Assembly (NCBI GenBank): GCA_003988855.1
Contig: QYAI01000015.1
Coordinates: 62,001-126,000 of the forward strand
DNA from: Arachnopeziza araneosa
Taxonomy: Eukaryota > Ascomycota > Leotiomycetes > Helotiales > Arachnopezizaceae
DNA: 64,000 nt
Reading direction: 5' to 3'
The stretch's first letter is position 1, and each line of letters starts with the position of its first letter. The position numbers and the translations under genes are program-made. This document shows, in pieces, positions 1 to 10,287 of the stretch. Under the pieces are notes generated by a model. It had not been told where the DNA came from, ran no database searches, and worked only from the letters and a program-made list of their open reading frames with translations.

Positions 1-1292
1 TCGGGATACATACGGAAGGTTCAAGGATGGATGAATAAATGAATATCAAAACCTGATGTTCCTTCTACTGCTCCACCGTGGAAATTCTTGCAACCTAATT
101 TGTTTCTGTAACGGAGACATGCACTTGGCTGAGTATGGGGGTGGGGGTTTGATAAACTTCCCCAGATTGACTCTGCCGGTCGAGTAGTAAATACAAAGAA
201 TAGGGATGCTGAGCAAGACGCGTCAGGTACTGGGGTGACATGAGATGAGAAACAATCTTCAATGCTTTTGGTAGAATTAAATATAAATCTACATATATTT
301 TTAAAGAATAGAGGAGAGAGAAAGTTTAGATTGTTCCGAATATAAAATCTGGCCTAGTTGCGTGCTGTTTAAAAATATTCGAGAGGTTCAAGATTTGAGG
401 GCATTCTGCTTGTCATAAAGTAGATACGAGAACAATCATACTGTTTGGCAACTTAATTTTAATAAAGAAAGAAAGCAGGAGAAGGAGGAAATACCAGTGG
501 GCCAGATGATTCTAAAAATTGATTACTCTATAAAAAATCTGACTACAAGCTTTCGATGCCTGGTTTGAGCATATCTTTGTACATAATACTAGAATTATCT
601 CTAAAATCCAAAGCTCAAGAAGTGAAGCCGAATTTTATAGCGCATACGCAGATTTCTTTGGATGTCTTGAAAAAGGAGGAAAGGCAAAATAGCTAAGAGA
701 TGACAATTTTAAGAGGTCTATTGGCCGACCATTTGAAGTATGCTTCTTAGAAAACTGCTAGCAGGAAGAGAAAATTACTCTGGAGAAGGATTAAGGGCCC
801 AATTACTTCTGCTCTTGCTGCTTCGAGTCTGTAATGTGCACATAGCTGCTTCTGCTGTAGCTCATCAGAGGAAGACTTCCAATGTTGAATAGAGCAAAAA
901 TTTGTTTTGTGAAGCCAATTTCAGACATGCAATTTGGAGGCATTGTGTTCGATACACAGAAGTCGCAAACATCTGCGATTCAAGGCACACTTTGAATAAA
1001 GAACACCAATTTTTTTATAACTTTTCTTGGTCTTCTCTTGTTTTGTGTGTTGCTCCAGCAAGCGAGCTCGGACTGGAGTTGTCTGTCCCGCGGGTTGTTG
1101 CATGGGGTCAGTCTGCCTTTTCGGCCTGGGTGGTGGCGGCAGTCCCCCACTAGGCCTGGACTGAACATCACAAGACAACGGCGACGACGATAGCTTCTCG
1201 CAACTCCTGCCTGTTTGCAGAAAAGCCTCCCGCCATGCACACGCTCTCGTTAGATCCGGAGTCTTCAGCTCTAAGTTCCACATCCCTTTGCA
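1..1292. other. Left-edge intergenic DNA
   Basis: I see no convincing gene here. The first 800 bases are AT-rich with purine-rich runs and only very short reading frames. From about 1000 onward the composition becomes more balanced. Overlapping frames of about 80-120 codons occur on both strands at 900-1290 but resemble no family. The last part should hold the promoter and 5' leader of the hydrolase that starts at 1293. Confidence 0.6.
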
Positions 1293-2791
1293 ATGGCTTG
1301 TCTACCAGCTCCAACGTTAAGCTTTACCATTCCTTCTCTCCAAGATGACCTTACCCTTGAGTGTCGCGTCTATCATCCAAAATGCCTAGCACCAACTTCC
1401 ATATCTCATATAACGGAGTGGAAGAGGAAGGCCGCTATAGTTGCACATCCTTATGCTACGCTGGGAGGATGTATGGATGATCCTGTTGTGAGTCTGGTAG
1501 CTACCATCTGCTTGAGTGAAGGCTATTTGGTAGGAACTTTTAACTTTCGGTATATTGCATATCCTTTTTTCTATGCAGAGACTTTGACTGATATTTTGTG
1601 ACTAGAGGAGCTGGATGTTCAGGTGGAAGAACTTCATGGCAAGGCAAAGGCGAACAGAACGACTACAAATCCTTCATAGCGTTTATGACCTACTACACCT
1701 ATCTTCTCTCTCAGCCGCCTCTCACCCTCGAATCAAAATTTACACACCTCTCTCCTGAGCACCACGAACTGAGTCCCATTCCATCCCAAGCCCTCCCGCC
1801 AGCTCGCTCACGCAAAGAGACCCAAAGCCTTCCTGCACTTTCAATACCGAATTCAATAGGATCAAATAGACAGCCTCTCCTCCTCTTAGCAGGTTATAGC
1901 TATGGCGCACTCATAACCGCATCCTTACCACCTATCACCAGCTCCATACTTGCACCCTTTCAATCCCCGGTTCCAGGAACGCCGTACTTTTCCATCCGCC
2001 TGCGAGCTCAATCCCTCGCCACCCAACAAAATGCCCAAATAAGAAGCTGTATTAGCATCCTTTTGCAAACCTCCACACCTCGACGTGGCCACAGTGTTAG
2101 CAACGCTGAAATCCTCACAAACCCCAAGCTGCGAGGTAGTTCCGTCCGCACAGGTGGAGACGAAGACCTCCGGCGCGCAAGCCACGACTCTCACCGTTCA
2201 TTTAGTATGGATGGGACTGCAACTGCCGTACGGAAAAGCGTAGATCGCGTGCGGAGCATGACGAGCCCAAAACGGGCGCGAAGTTATCGCTCCCAACATC
2301 ACTCCTCCGGATCAGCAGATTCCATCCCCATATCAATCAAACCCAAACCCGAAGAAGAAACCCATCTCCACCCCATCCCAGGCCTAGAAACGCAATTCCA
2401 AACCGCCTACCTCCTCATCTCACCCTTACAAGGCCTAGTATCCAATCTCGTCACATTCTGGAACACGTCACTCTTCAAGCCTCAATCTTCCTTTCCATTT
2501 TCTTCTCCTTCCTCGAAAGTGAAAGATAGAGACAAAAATCGAGACAAAACCCTAGACGCATTATCTGAGCATGAACGTAAATTTACAATCGACCCTACAC
2601 TGGCCGTTTATGGTGATAACGATGTTTTTGTCAGCGTGAAGCGGTTAAGAATGTGGGCGGAGCGTTTGAGGAGTAATGGGAATGGCGTGTTTAGGCATGT
2701 GGAGGTGGAAGGAGCAGGGCATTTTTGGCATGATAGGGAGGATGTGGTAGTGTTGACGGAGGAGATTAGGGGTTTTGTTAAGGAGCTATGA
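1293..2791 (+). CDS. alpha/beta hydrolase, 2 exons
   Basis: Predicted serine hydrolase of 480 residues with an alpha/beta-hydrolase fold; substrate unknown. Exons are 1293..1549 and 1606..2791. The GT-AG intron 1550-1605 joins ...NF to RGAGCSGGRTSW and restores a continuous strand-loop typical of the prolyl-oligopeptidase/COG2945-like branch. An HPYATLGG oxyanion-type segment lies in exon 1. The nucleophile elbow is GYSYG (Ser about 184), followed late by GDNDVF (candidate acid Asp about 423-425) and AGHFW (catalytic His about 458), so the full triad is present. A long Ser/Arg/Lys-rich low-complexity insert separates the nucleophile from the C-terminal triad members, making the protein larger than bacterial relatives. 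There is no signal peptide, so a cytosolic location is likely. The gene is convergent with the Kelch/BTB gene. The family assignment is firm; the substrate is not inferable. Confidence 0.88.
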
Positions 2792-3523
2792 GGACTAATG
2801 GTTTTGCACAAATGCCTGTGTAGTTCTTAATACGAGTAAGATTTGAGATATGAATGTGGATTGGGATCCTAGACAGTCAGATAGAATGTTCTCTCTACCT
2901 TGAGATGTATATAAATACCACTGAATATAATAAGATAGAGATGGATTTGGCAGTAGCGCTTGTTCAAGGGCACTTCAATTGATTCTCTAAACCGAAGACT
3001 GAGAGACTTGAAGCTCAGTAGATTTTCGATACTAATTCAGAAGTCAAAAACACCTTTTAGACTCTTAGCCAACGAGACTTTCGATTTCAATCCCAAGTCG
3101 AAAATGGATTGGTGATAAGATATATCGTCATGTCTTTTTGCCGGCTGGGTATTATAGTCTGCTAGTTTTGAAATTGTAAGAGTGCTCCCCAGAGGAAAGA
3201 GGAATACGACAAGAACATGATATGATATATATGATCCGATATGCACCCAAACACACAGACTACCTAGCCAAACCTAATCTAATCTGATTTGAACTGAACA
3301 CCCTAATCATTTCCTCTCACCCAAACACCATTCAATCATCGCAATACCAAACGCCGATGCATCATGATATGATATGGTGGCGTAGAATCATCTCGTCATA
3401 CTCGTTCCTACTCTTCCTCATACTAGTTTCATCGATCCAATAACTATAGGCTGCGTTGTTTAGCAAATGCTGAAATCGCTCATATATCGATATAAACCAC
3501 CACCTATAATGTCAATCCAATAC
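2792..3523. other. Intergenic region between convergent genes
   Basis: This stretch lies between the stop codons of two convergent genes and should contain both 3' UTRs. It is AT-rich with several ATATGATAT-like stretches near 3215-3245 and 3365-3375. I see no gene or clear repeat. Confidence 0.6.
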
Positions 3524-6500
3524 CTACGTCCCAATACCCAACCCAACTTTCGGCTGCCCTCCATTTCCACTCTGGTTGACACCCACACTTGCACCTCTCT
3601 CTCTCAACCTCCTCCCCTCCATCAATCCCCTCAGTCCCCGTTTCTGCAGCCCAATAACAGCCGAGATATCACCCCTCCACATCACCTTCTCTAATCCTAC
3701 TTTCACTCTCTCCCTGTCTCCATTCTCACTGGCACTTACGCTACCCATATCGCTCTCGCTCATATCACTCTCACTGACTTCGCTCGTGGCGCTAAGACTC
3801 TCTTCTTCTTCAAGTTTGTCGCGGAGGTTGAGTGAAACGACTGAAGTATTGATACGGAGTGGAAGCTGTCGGGGTTCCTCGTCTGCGGTGCCACTGCTCC
3901 CTGAAGGGACGTCGTTGAGATCTCGGTTGAGCCAGTTCTCGGCACTGGAGGTGGCGCGTCCTCCTCCGGCCGCCATGGCTGAGGCGTTGAATACCGCTGC
4001 TGCATTTCTTGAATCTAAGACTCCGTGTAGGCGCTCCACGACAGCTTCTAATAAGCCGTCGATTTTATATGGTCGTGCGATTTGGAGGAGAGAGCAGAGG
4101 ATCTGTGGCGTGCACAGTGGAGAGTTGGAGGAAGGGAGGGAAGAGGTGTAGATGAAGTGCAGGAGGGATTGGAGGGTTAGTTGAGTATGTGGAAGGTAGA
4201 GGGTCCTGGGGCGGGAGGTGGGCGAAAGGGAGGATGTATCTGGGGGATGCGTGAGGGTTGAGAGATCAATAGAACCAATTGAGGTCATTGAATTCCCGTT
4301 ACTTATTAATGTGGAGGAGTTGGATATATTCGAGGATTGGGCGCCGATGGAAGGTGTGATGGTTACGCTAGAGTTTCGGCTCGGGTTATGGCGAAATATG
4401 TTCTCAGCTCGTAATGTAGCGGCATCGTTGCCATCGTGGGTAGCAGTCCCTTCGCGTAGTAGCTGGATGAAATACGGTCCCCATCTGCGAGCAATGACTC
4501 GGGAGTTGACAGGTATACGTTCTCCACCCACACAAAGGATATCCATATCTGCTATCTCTCTCATTCCAAGAGCAGCCTGTCCTAAATCTTCAGCAGCCTT
4601 TGACAGAGTTCGACCCCCTGCTGTCCAACCAGGCTTACTATTCAATGATGGAGTTGAGAATGGAGAGCTAGCTGAGATAAAACCGGACATTGGCGACACC
4701 TTCCTCGGGTTATCGTACAAACCAAATGCCTCAAGCTCAACCATACACACATTGCTGAAATTTATTCGGCGATGATTGTAATCCTCTACCAAGCTTCGTT
4801 TGCGGTTGCCGAGAATAACAAAGGTGTTTCGACGATTCCATAATACGCCACGATTCCAACTTCCTTGACTAAATACATTTCCGCCAGCATCAATACGGCT
4901 CCATGTTAAGGTCCGTAAATCCAATGCCCAGAGTGCATATTCTTGTTTTGAGGATGTGAGGTAAGTTCCACTGACGACAAAATTCGTGTCGATGACACCT
5001 CCATTGGGAAATCGGAGACCTGGAGGTGAGAACGTGCCTTGCATAGGCCTTTCGGTTAATGTTCCATCTGATGCCCTAATTTGTAGTTCCAGTTTGACAT
5101 CTAGGAAGTTATAGTTCGAATATATCAACATTGAAGACCCAGGCTCTTTAGGTTCTTGACCCGATAGACCGTTCTCAGGTTTAGCCTGCGTAGTCCTTCC
5201 AAGTCGAACGGAGATGTTAGTTGGAAGCGGTGCGACAACACTTCGATATGCTCCACAGCTCTTCCCTAGCTGTTGCGTCACAGTCCATTTCAAACTTCTC
5301 AGATTGAACACACTGATCTGTTCGATGTAATGATTCGCACTATCCTGACCACCAACAACTACCATCTCAGCCCCACCACTCCCATCAATGTTCACTCCAA
5401 TGGTGCCCTGATTTGGATTCGACCCAGCTGGGTTATGTTGCAGTGCTGAAGAAGCAGCAGAAGTTGATGAGAAGGTAGCAGATGAAGGTAGAATTGTTGC
5501 GCAGTGTGCATATCTCCCTTGTGGTGTATCTGATGTCGGTATAAAAGACCATATCCTTGTAAGTGCATCATAGACATATATGTCAGACATCACCACAACT
5601 TCAGGTTGTGCTTCTTGGGCATTCTGTGCAGCGGCTGTTTGCGCTTGTCCCTGAACCGGTGCTGGGGACATACCGCCATAGCAAACCAATTTCGTATCTC
5701 CAAGAGGACATACGCTGTGAAAATATCTTGGTGGAGGCACATCTCCAGTCGTTTCTAACTTCGTCCAATGCCGCCGTATAAGATCCAACTCATATAAATC
5801 GGAGGTTAATGCAGGCCGTGATCTTGATAATATTCGCCCGCCAAACACATATAATTTATCCCCAAGAATGGTAGTTGTGGCTCCTACTAAAGGATGCGGC
5901 TCTCTCCCTGTAGTTCGATGTACATTGCACATGAGACCTGATAAATGCTGTGATGACGTGCCGCTAGGTGTTCCTAATGTTTGGCCTCCACCTGGACGAG
6001 GCTGGGCCGGCGAAGGTCCCGCAGATGGAGGTCCATTGCTCCTCGGTGTCATGATATCCTTTGGATCATCTTCATCCTGCCTGATTGAACTGGCAATACT
6101 GCTCTGACTGCTATTTATATCTGGTAGATATCCGCTACTTGAACCAGGCTTCATGGCACTGGCATATAGCTGAGCGGACGCCGAAGTCGCCGAATCCATC
6201 GTACTCGTCCGACTGCCGTTCACAGCAGGTCTAGACATTGTTGTGAAGGGTTTTGGTGTATCAGGTGGCGAGTAAGGAGTCTGTAAGAGTTCTTCTAAAG
6301 GAGGAGAAATGGGTGTCTTGGGTAAAGGCTTTTCGCGGTTAATATCACTTTTACTCCGTGCATGGCCTTTCGTCTGTAATGGGCGAAAGAGTTCGAAGGG
6401 GGCAGAAGCTGGAGTGAGGTCAGGCGTCTTCCTTGTTGATGGTCCACCAATTTCTATATTTGAAGGTCTCTGTCCTGAAGAGAAGGATCCAAACTTTCTG

Positions 6501-6613
6501 ATGCTCTTCCGGACACGAGACTCGCGGGCTTGGCCGGATGGTGTTGATTCGAGAGAGGCTGAGAATCTGGACTCCAGCGAGCCTGCTGGCAGCACTGTTA
6601 GTCTATCTGGCAT
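3524..6613 (-). CDS. Kelch-repeat/BTB protein (Mds3/Pmd1-Ral2 type)
   Basis: Single-exon gene of 1029 residues. Residues 1-230 are Ser/Pro-rich and probably disordered, opening with a basic segment (RKSIRKFGSF). Residues about 237-610 form a Kelch beta-propeller, with blades recognisable by YVFGG...DLYELDL...W, a PPPRYFHS blade start and a GRYAHCATILP blade start. A segment ending NHRRINFSNV...LEAFGLYDN resembles the fungal Mds3/Pmd1 sporulation and nutrient-signalling regulators. Residues about 688-870 look like a BTB/POZ fold (ILCVGGERIPVNSRV ... LLHFIYTSSLP) interrupted by a roughly 80-residue Ser/Asn-rich insert. The C-terminus is acidic and Ser-rich. Family knowledge suggests a scaffold in TOR/Ras-type signalling. 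The alternative comparison is S. pombe Ral2, which also has Kelch repeats; I cannot choose between them without alignment, so no symbol is given. Confidence 0.85.
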   Translation of the reverse strand: MPDRLTVLPAGSLESRFSASLESTPSGQARESRVRKSIRKFGSFSSGQRPSNIEIGGPSTRKTPDLTPASAPFELFRPLQTKGHARSKSDINREKPLPKTPISPPLEELLQTPYSPPDTPKPFTTMSRPAVNGSRTSTMDSATSASAQLYASAMKPGSSSGYLPDINSSQSSIASSIRQDEDDPKDIMTPRSNGPPSAGPSPAQPRPGGGQTLGTPSGTSSQHLSGLMCNVHRTTGREPHPLVGATTTILGDKLYVFGGRILSRSRPALTSDLYELDLIRRHWTKLETTGDVPPPRYFHSVCPLGDTKLVCYGGMSPAPVQGQAQTAAAQNAQEAQPEVVVMSDIYVYDALTRIWSFIPTSDTPQGRYAHCATILPSSATFSSTSAASSALQHNPAGSNPNQGTIGVNIDGSGGAEMVVVGGQDSANHYIEQISVFNLRSLKWTVTQQLGKSCGAYRSVVAPLPTNISVRLGRTTQAKPENGLSGQEPKEPGSSMLIYSNYNFLDVKLELQIRASDGTLTERPMQGTFSPPGLRFPNGGVIDTNFVVSGTYLTSSKQEYALWALDLRTLTWSRIDAGGNVFSQGSWNRGVLWNRRNTFVILGNRKRSLVEDYNHRRINFSNVCMVELEAFGLYDNPRKVSPMSGFISASSPFSTPSLNSKPGWTAGGRTLSKAAEDLGQAALGMREIADMDILCVGGERIPVNSRVIARRWGPYFIQLLREGTATHDGNDAATLRAENIFRHNPSRNSSVTITPSIGAQSSNISNSSTLISNGNSMTSIGSIDLSTLTHPPDTSSLSPTSRPRTLYLPHTQLTLQSLLHFIYTSSLPSSNSPLCTPQILCSLLQIARPYKIDGLLEAVVERLHGVLDSRNAAAVFNASAMAAGGGRATSSAENWLNRDLNDVPSGSSGTADEEPRQLPLRINTSVVSLNLRDKLEEEESLSATSEVSESDMSESDMGSVSASENGDRERVKVGLEKVMWRGDISAVIGLQKRGLRGLMEGRRLRERGASVGVNQSGNGGQPKVGLGIGT

Positions 6614-8090
6614 TGTATTTCATGTTTGGAAAATGGGGACAAAGTGAGTAGTGAGTGGAACCCCTGGAGATGGACAAGAGATGGACCATACTGCAAGAGT
6701 AAAGAGAAATGCATACCGGTAGATGGTCAACAGATGCGCTAAGTGCCGTCAAGGCTCTCTGTCTCTGTCAGGAGGCAACCAACACAGGGGACTGGTCGGT
6801 ACTATTCGATGGAACAGCAAGCGATGTGGAGAGAGCAATGGTCTGAGAGCTCTGGTGAGGATGAATCTGTGAGGTGGTCCCTCCACTGCAGCACAGACGC
6901 GCAAAATCCAAGATCAAGGCAGTCAGAGGCGCGCTTCCGATTCTAAACTCCCCTGCTGCACACCGAGAGCCTGGGCGAGTGTTGGAGATCTTGGGCCAAG
7001 AAGGGAAGGCTGTCTTCCAGTTCCGAATTAATGACTTCTCTGAGAAGCGGCCGAGAGAAGGACCAGCCTTCCTTGTTCTGCAGTGTCGCCGCCGGGTCGG
7101 ATTTTCACGGCGAAATTGTACTTCGCGCAGGAGCTCGATGTTGGTAAATGCGTACCTCGCAGAGTCGCAGCTGCACAGGTCGACGGCTGGGTTGGTAGGT
7201 GAGGTCGCAGATTGTCTGGCAGAGCCCCTCTTTACATCCCCACGCGCAGTCCAAGACCTTCTCTAACCAGAATCCTTCCGCAAGACCGTTTTCTGCGAGA
7301 CGAGTGGGCGTCCTGGATGATTTGCTGCCTTCTCTGCCGGGCGATGCGATGGCATGCGTCGATTTCGTGTTCCTTGCTGATGCTTTGACCTGCCCGAGCA
7401 ATGGGTGCGCCCGTCCAGCAAATCAAACAGCGTTGTTCGTCCGACCTGACTACCTCTCCACGTGTTTCCCTCGAGGTTTAGATCTTCATTCGATTCTCTT
7501 CCCCACAAATGCTACAAGTCTGCCGACTGGGAGGAAGAAAGTTGGCCGGTCGACGATGAGGTTGCGGACGAGAGTGGTCTGTCGTCCGATCTAGACGAGA
7601 TGAGATACTCTTGCAGGATTAATTGTTGGTGTTAGCATATTAGCATGAATCCTAGCATGACAGGGCTTGTGTGGTTGGTTCTGCACTTTTCGGGGACCAA
7701 CCTCCGTTTTCCCAGAGTATTATTCGGGATGGGACTTGGGAAAGAGAGACGCCCCTGATTCTGGATCTTTCCGATACTTTACTCTGTACAGGAAGCGTCA
7801 AGCCTGAGAAGAGTGGAGCTGCATGATGAAGTCGACGTTACTGTTACGCCAAAGGTCTAAACATGAGCACTCTGCTGTAGCTGAACTGACTCGTCACACC
7901 ACAAATCACAAATCGAAGAGATTTTTGTGTTGTTCAACTTTTTTGGATTTCTTTGTCATATCTATGTCCTTGCCTTCCAAGTCCAACTCCGGTAAACTCG
8001 GTATCACATTTCGATTGACACAGTTATTGCCATTGCAAAAGCAAAGTATTCCATTCGCTGATCTCGCATTTTCCGTCGTAAACAGACCAA
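6614..8090. other. Intergenic region upstream of the Kelch/BTB gene
   Basis: About 1.5 kb separates the Kelch/BTB start from the peroxiredoxin stop codon. Many mutually overlapping frames up to about 130 codons occur on both strands at 6740-7600, but none shows splice-consistent continuity or a recognisable family. I read it as the promoter and 5' leader of the Kelch/BTB gene plus the peroxiredoxin 3' UTR. Confidence 0.5.
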
Positions 8091-9023
8091 TTAAACTGCA
8101 GCAGAAGTCTGCTCTTTTGGCAGAGGAGTAAATCTAAGATATGGCTTGACAATGCGGAAGTTGGGGAAGAGATTCTTGGCCTCATCATTCTTCACGCTGG
8201 GGTGAACAATCACATCATCTCCTGGAATCCAGTTGATTGGGGTGGTGACACGGTGCTTGTCGCCAGTCTGAAGAGAATCAACAACACGTAGGACTTCGGC
8301 AGTGTTACGGCCAGTGGAGGCTGGGTAAGAGAGGATGAGACGAATGGTCTTCTTTGGGTCAATAATGAAGACTGAGCGAATGGTAAAGGCGATGCCCTTG
8401 GAATCGACGTTGGTGGTATCTTGATAGTCCAACCTAGAGATTATTAGCGGATTAAAAAGATGGGGACCCGTTCAGACTTACATATCATAGGCATAGGCGA
8501 CTTTTCGCTCTTTGTCACCAATGATTGGGAACGAAAGCTTGCTTCCAGAGATCTCATCAATATCCTTGATCCATCCTCCGTGGGATTCGATTGTGTTTGC
8601 AGAGAGGCCAATCAACTTGACGCCACGCTTGTTGAACTCAGGCTCGAGTTTTGCAAAAGCACCGAGTTCGGTGGTGCAAACGGGAGTGTAATCCTCAGGA
8701 TGGGAAAAGAGCACAACCCAGTTATTACCAATGAACTCGTGAAAGTCGATGGGACCTTGGGTGGTCTCAGCCTTGAAGTTCGGGGCAATGGAGCCCAGAC
8801 GGAGACTAAGCAGAGTTCGTCAGTAGGGGAAGAAAAGGATGCTGGATGATTTTTATTTAAATCCCATTCCCGGGACAATTTGGAGACCAAGGTGGCTCCA
8901 GTGCGCCATTGAGTATATTGCCATTGCCATTGCCAAAGAAGCCTTCGCAGCGGTGCGGGGTTCTGGTGGGGTAAAATAATGGAAGAACTGGACTTACGGA
9001 GCAGCTCTGGGTTCAGCAGACAT
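8091..9023 (-). CDS. PRX1: 1-Cys peroxiredoxin (Prx6 type)
   Basis: Thiol peroxidase of 230 residues that reduces hydrogen peroxide, alkyl hydroperoxides and peroxynitrite. Exons on the minus strand are 9023..8998, 8805..8482 and 8433..8091. The first exon is only 26 nt and encodes MSAEPRAAP (the last codon is split by the intron). The active-site segment is TPVCTTE with peroxidatic Cys about 52 and its Thr three residues upstream. The conserved Arg lies in YPASTGRN. No other cysteine occurs, so it is a true 1-Cys enzyme, and the C-terminal extension (PNFRIVKPYLRFTP) is that of the Prx6 subfamily. Yeast Prx1 carries a mitochondrial leader; none is visible here, so cytosol is more likely unless another start is used. 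It is transcribed divergently from the MFS gene at 10288 across a 1.26-kb gap. Confidence 0.95.
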
Positions 9024-10287
9024 ATCGACGAGTTTTGGGATGATATTGCAGAAATCCGAATAACCTTGGATCTGGCGTTGAAGTCTTGTCGAGTACAGAC
9101 CACAGAGAGACTTTCAGTCTTTCAGAGGAGGGAGAACCGTTGTTTTCATTGCAAAGGGCCGCGGACAGCCTTGGAGCACGCAATCGAGCTAGAGCCGAAT
9201 GCGGCCGTGGTGCTTGCCACACCTGGGGGAAATCAGGCGGTGACTGGTCCGCTTTCTCTTCTCTCTCTTCTGATCACCCATCGGCCTCCGCTGCTGGAAT
9301 TTGCATTTCATGGTCGGTTGATGCGTAATCGCACAAGGGGAGCTGGTGGTGGTGCAATTCATGCCAGGAATGTCAACTAAGCTTGCGGCACATGGCGTGG
9401 ATAGTGGCGCACAACTTTGTTTTCTGTCGTCGCTCATTCGTTCGTCAGAGGCACGAGAAAACCTTTTCTTCTCCTCCGAGACGACACGGCTCAGGGAGAA
9501 GGCTGATCCTCCTCCGCACTGGGCCCCTCGATCGCTTCATCCTGTATCATCAGCCTTGCCGCATGGGTTGAACGCATCCCGCTGCCAGCGGCGATCCCTC
9601 CTTGGTCTGGAAACCGCCATACCGTCGTCGGGTTTGTCTTGCTTGGTCGCGAGACCTCATATCGTTCAGTCATTTCTTTTGCCATCTCAGAAATCGAAGA
9701 TTAACGTGCCTCTAGTGCCTCCTTTCACCAAAGTTCCTTCTCTGCATGGATTGACACTGATTTGGGAGGAGAGATGTTGTGATGCCCTCATACAGCGTAG
9801 AAAGGTGGGGGATCGAAACTGGCGAAGAAGCTATGGCGCCTTCGCATCAGGCCACGCCTCCCTATCCAGTGGAGTTTCCATCATACCTGCGAGTCTGCAC
9901 GATATTACGACCCTCTGGCTCTCCCACCGTTGTCTCGCTCTTCACCCTTCAGCCTCGTCTTGACTCCATGACGGGAATAAGGGACTGGAGTTTGGAAATA
10001 AAAATGTCGAGTTCCACAAACTTCATTCCCGGCCATCCTAATCCCAATAGGGTTAAGGATTCTCCACGCCACCACAAACGAGTTAAGCCTACGAGCATTT
10101 CTGGGGTCGAATCGCCCCAAACTGCTTCACTATTATTCATCTATCCACTCCCACTGCCTCAATCTTTTCTTTTCGATAACCCCGTTCTGTCCCTGTTCCT
10201 TCTCGTAATGTTTCCGACTTCATTCTCACTTTCTCTAAATTTCTCTCTGCAATATCTGTTATATTCATGATACGAAGCTAGCCGGCA
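9024..10287. other. Divergent promoter region, peroxiredoxin / MFS
   Basis: A 1.26-kb region between the start codons of the peroxiredoxin (minus) and the MFS transporter (plus). A pyrimidine-rich stretch (10140-10260) immediately precedes the MFS start, as is common in highly expressed fungal promoters. A plus-strand frame of 205 codons at 9346-9963 has no family resemblance and was not accepted. Confidence 0.5.

Noticed and set aside
3576..4775. Long plus-strand frames (185-191 codons) opposite the Kelch/BTB gene
   Set aside because: They are antisense shadows of a clearly coding minus-strand gene and have no family resemblance.
9346..9963. 205-codon plus-strand frame between peroxiredoxin and MFS
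   Set aside because: Composition is not protein-like, there are no neighbours with matching exons, and it sits in a promoter region.
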